Below are positions 62,448-64,000 of a DNA stretch of 64,000 bases, piece after piece. A model generated the notes under the pieces. The model searched no databases. It saw only the letters and a program-made list of their open reading frames with translations, and was not told where the DNA came from. Every line of letters begins with the position of its first letter. Position 1 is the first letter of the stretch. The position numbers were made by a program, and so were the translations under genes. This stretch comes from Allokutzneria sp. A3M-2-11 16 (lineage in GTDB: Bacteria > Actinomycetota > Actinomycetes > Mycobacteriales > Pseudonocardiaceae): positions 62,001 through 126,000 of the forward strand of contig NZ_JANAVO010000006.1 of NCBI RefSeq assembly GCF_024213555.1. Direction: 5' to 3'.

Positions 62448-62607
62448 CAAACATCCCCAGCGCAGCCCAAAATCCCGTTTCGTACTCAAAACGGGTTTTT
62501 GGAGCGCTCTTTTTCCCGTTATGAGTACGAAACGGGGTTCTCTAGACGGCGCGCGCGGGGGATGGGGTGTGCGGGCGCGTGGAGTGCATGGGCACAGTTT
62601 ACTTGGT
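62448..62607 (-). repeat. GTTTCGTACTC hairpin repeat, copy F with left flank (inverted)
   Basis: The core is 62474-62536 with 22-base stem arms and a loop containing GGAGCGCTC. The flank on the right side (62537-62607) matches the left module of copies D and E, including gcatgggcacagtttacttggtg. It lies between two gene remnants and is the only copy not between convergent intact genes. Confidence 0.9.
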
Positions 62608-62732
62608 GTGCGGAGTGCGAGGGACTTGAAGAAGGGCTTGGGCTCTGTGCGGTGCTGAGACGTCTCGTGGCCGCAGCCGCGGTCGTCGCCCTGACTCGGA
62701 GCTGGACCGGTGATTCTCGTAGCTGAGCCCGT

Positions 62733-63105
62733 TAATCGGGTTCTACGACGACGCCAAGCCCGTCACCCTGGAAAGCACCGGCTCGACATCGACTGCATCG
62801 CTTCCGGCAGCCGAACTTCTTGCGCGCCAACGACGGCAGGCTTCTGCTGACCTTGTGCGACCGGCATCGGCATCGGCCAGCGGACCACGGCGGCGCTGGG
62901 CGAGGACGTCCTCATGCTGGGGTACTGGGAGGCCATGCTCGATCCCACGGCACCGGAGCGGTGGGGCCTACCGCGGCGTCCGCATCGACCAAGAGAGGGC
63001 CTATGGCCGTTACGCCGCAACGCTTCCCGAGTACCTCGCCAAGGGGTCCGCGCAGAACTTCGACGAGCGACCGCGCTTCCCGCACCTAGGAATCGTGCAC
63101 GACTC
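62733..63105 (+). pseudogene. Frameshifted gene remnant of unknown family
   Basis: Protein-like segments follow one another in different frames: FYDDAKPVTLESTG, FRQPNFLRANDGRLLLTLCD, GQRTTAALGEDVLMLGYWEA then MLDPTAPERW, and GAYRGVRIDQERAYGRYAAT then LPEYLAKGSAQNFDERPRFPHLGIVHD. At least three frame changes separate them. I do not recognise the family. The segments are consistent with one intact ancestral protein of about 120 residues or more. Confidence 0.55.
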
Positions 63106-63475
63106 GCTGGGTCTTCGTGGCGGCAAAGGCTGCTAGCACTCCGAGACCGACGACGTCGATCCAGGCCACCCTGGTCAGCTCGGGGTTCACCGGCCCGCCG
63201 ATCAGTCCACAGAGGACAAACGAGCCGAAGCTCACCGCGTTCATGGTGATCGCCGCCGCGCGCAGGCGGGGCCGGAACGCGGCGACGGCCAGGGTGGTCC
63301 CGACGATGCCGAGCAGGATCGCCCGGTGCCGGAACAGCGTCTCCATATCGGCTCCGGCGATCTCGACGCCGTAGGTGGACCGCGCCAGGTCCAGGGAGAT
63401 CGCGCCGAGGGAGGGCGCGATGTTGATGAGCGCGGCCACGATGAGCAGCGCCTGGCCGATCCGTTCACGTCGCAT
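63086..63475 (-). CDS. Small 4-TM membrane protein
   Basis: The 129-residue protein has four predicted membrane helices (ALLIVAALINIAPSLGAISL, AILLGIVGTTLAVAAF, AITMNAVSFGSFVLCGLIGG, WIDVVGLGVLAAFAAT). It is a member of a small family of actinobacterial membrane proteins of unknown role. It is divergent from an AraC gene with an 18-bp gap, suggesting control by it. Its 3' end runs 20 bp into the upstream pseudogene region. Confidence 0.75.
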   Translation of the reverse strand: MRRERIGQALLIVAALINIAPSLGAISLDLARSTYGVEIAGADMETLFRHRAILLGIVGTTLAVAAFRPRLRAAAITMNAVSFGSFVLCGLIGGPVNPELTRVAWIDVVGLGVLAAFAATKTQRVVHDS

Positions 63476-63493
63476 TCTGCGATCATCTGTGGC

Positions 63494-64000
63494 GTGGACA
63501 CCGCCGCGCTTCCGGAAACGTGCTGTCCGACGCTGTGGTTGCGGCCGGGGCGGGCGGCCTACCTGGGGCCGTCGTTCCGGCTGGACACCCATTCCGGCTC
63601 CGTGCACTGCTTCGCGCTCGGTGTGGACGCGCCGTTCGTCCTGCGGTCCGCGGACACCGGGGAACGCCGTGTGCGCAGCGCGCTGATCACCGCGCGCACC
63701 CCGCACCACGTCATCGCCGGAGACGGCAGGATGCTGTTCTGCTACCTGGATCGGCTCGGGGAACTGCGCTCCGCCATGACCGAGCGGCACACGTCCGTCG
63801 ACTTCGGACACCGTGACGAAGATCAGCTCGCCCGTGATCCGCACAAGGCGTTGCGGGACCTCCTCGGCTCGGAGCCCGGGGAGGTCGACGAGCGCATCGC
63901 CAAGGCCGTTCTCCTCCTGCACGACCGCAATGCGAGCGCCGCTGACATCGCCGCCGCGGTGAACCTGTCCACATCGCGGTTCCTGCACCTGTTCTCGGCG
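63494..64000 (+). CDS. AraC-family transcriptional regulator (partial, C-terminus off the right edge)
   Basis: From the GTG at 63494, at least 169 residues are readable. The N-terminal part is a cupin-like sensor region (LWLRPGRAAYLGPSFRLDTHSGSVHCFALGVDAPFVLR). It leads into an AraC HTH beginning VDERIAKAVLLLHDRNASAADIAAAVNLSTSRFLHLFSA at the window end. It is divergent from the small membrane protein with an 18-bp gap, so they share a promoter region. The second HTH lies beyond base 64000. Confidence 0.85.
   Translation, partial: MDTAALPETCCPTLWLRPGRAAYLGPSFRLDTHSGSVHCFALGVDAPFVLRSADTGERRVRSALITARTPHHVIAGDGRMLFCYLDRLGELRSAMTERHTSVDFGHRDEDQLARDPHKALRDLLGSEPGEVDERIAKAVLLLHDRNASAADIAAAVNLSTSRFLHLFSA

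Noticed and set aside
62563-62726. Small frames downstream of repeat copy F
   Set aside because: They translate the repeat flank and spacer; similar peptides appear wherever the repeat occurs.

Overview
The window is high-GC DNA (strong G/C third-position bias, GTG and TTG starts) from a filamentous actinomycete. Support comes from two PASTA-less Ser/Thr kinases, SpoIIE-type PP2C and ECF regulators, a StrR-like ParB regulator, DnaE2 behind an actinobacterial LexA box, many one-component regulators with divergent targets, and secreted glycosidases. A Pseudonocardiales-like chromosome is my best guess, but no marker gene fixes the genus. I see no rRNA, tRNA or CRISPR.

Layout. 1-15 kb: a membrane Ser/Thr kinase cut by the left edge, a short CoaD-like protein, a MarC-type membrane protein, an AraC/GlxA regulator with an in-frame 9-bp tandem repeat, a saccharopine-reductase-like gene coupled to an MFS exporter, an FAD monooxygenase/TetR divergon with clear operators, a Tat-signal FAD oxidoreductase, small membrane and secreted proteins, a methyltransferase, and a GAF-PP2C phosphatase. 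15-26 kb: dialkylglycine decarboxylase with a divergent LysR gene, a second Ser/Thr kinase, a GH27-GH84 secreted glycosidase operon, and a quinone reductase/TetR divergon. 26-31.5 kb: an arsenic island made of arsR-acr3-arsC facing two translationally coupled flavoprotein monooxygenases, which diverge from an ArsR-GNAT fusion across a large operator. 31.5-41 kb: SDR, LysR, MerR, LURP-one, two secreted hydrolases, a GH94-type protein, and a two-gene unit of a PEP-mutase/isocitrate-lyase-like enzyme plus a terpene-synthase-like protein that has lost its metal motifs. 41-50.5 kb: a GT-C-like membrane protein, ECF sigma/peroxiredoxin, a decayed NB-ARC/TPR pseudogene, a DUF222-HNH gene, an MHS-type transporter, a Ddn-like reductase, an orphan StrR-like regulator and a frameshifted LysR gene. 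50.5-64 kb: EamA exporter, PfkB kinase, quinone reductase, methyltransferase, MFS, YciI and ECF42-like sigma, SOS-controlled dnaE2, two gene remnants, a small 4-TM protein, and an AraC gene cut by the right edge.

The most striking non-coding feature is a family of six hairpin elements (about 62 bp core, about 170 bp with conserved flanks). Their outer arms read CCCGTTTCGTACTC / GAGTACGAAACGGG. Five of the six fill gaps between convergent genes. Nearly every other convergent pair in the window overlaps or abuts, so the elements may act as bidirectional 3' boundaries, or be a MITE-like family that tolerates only such sites.
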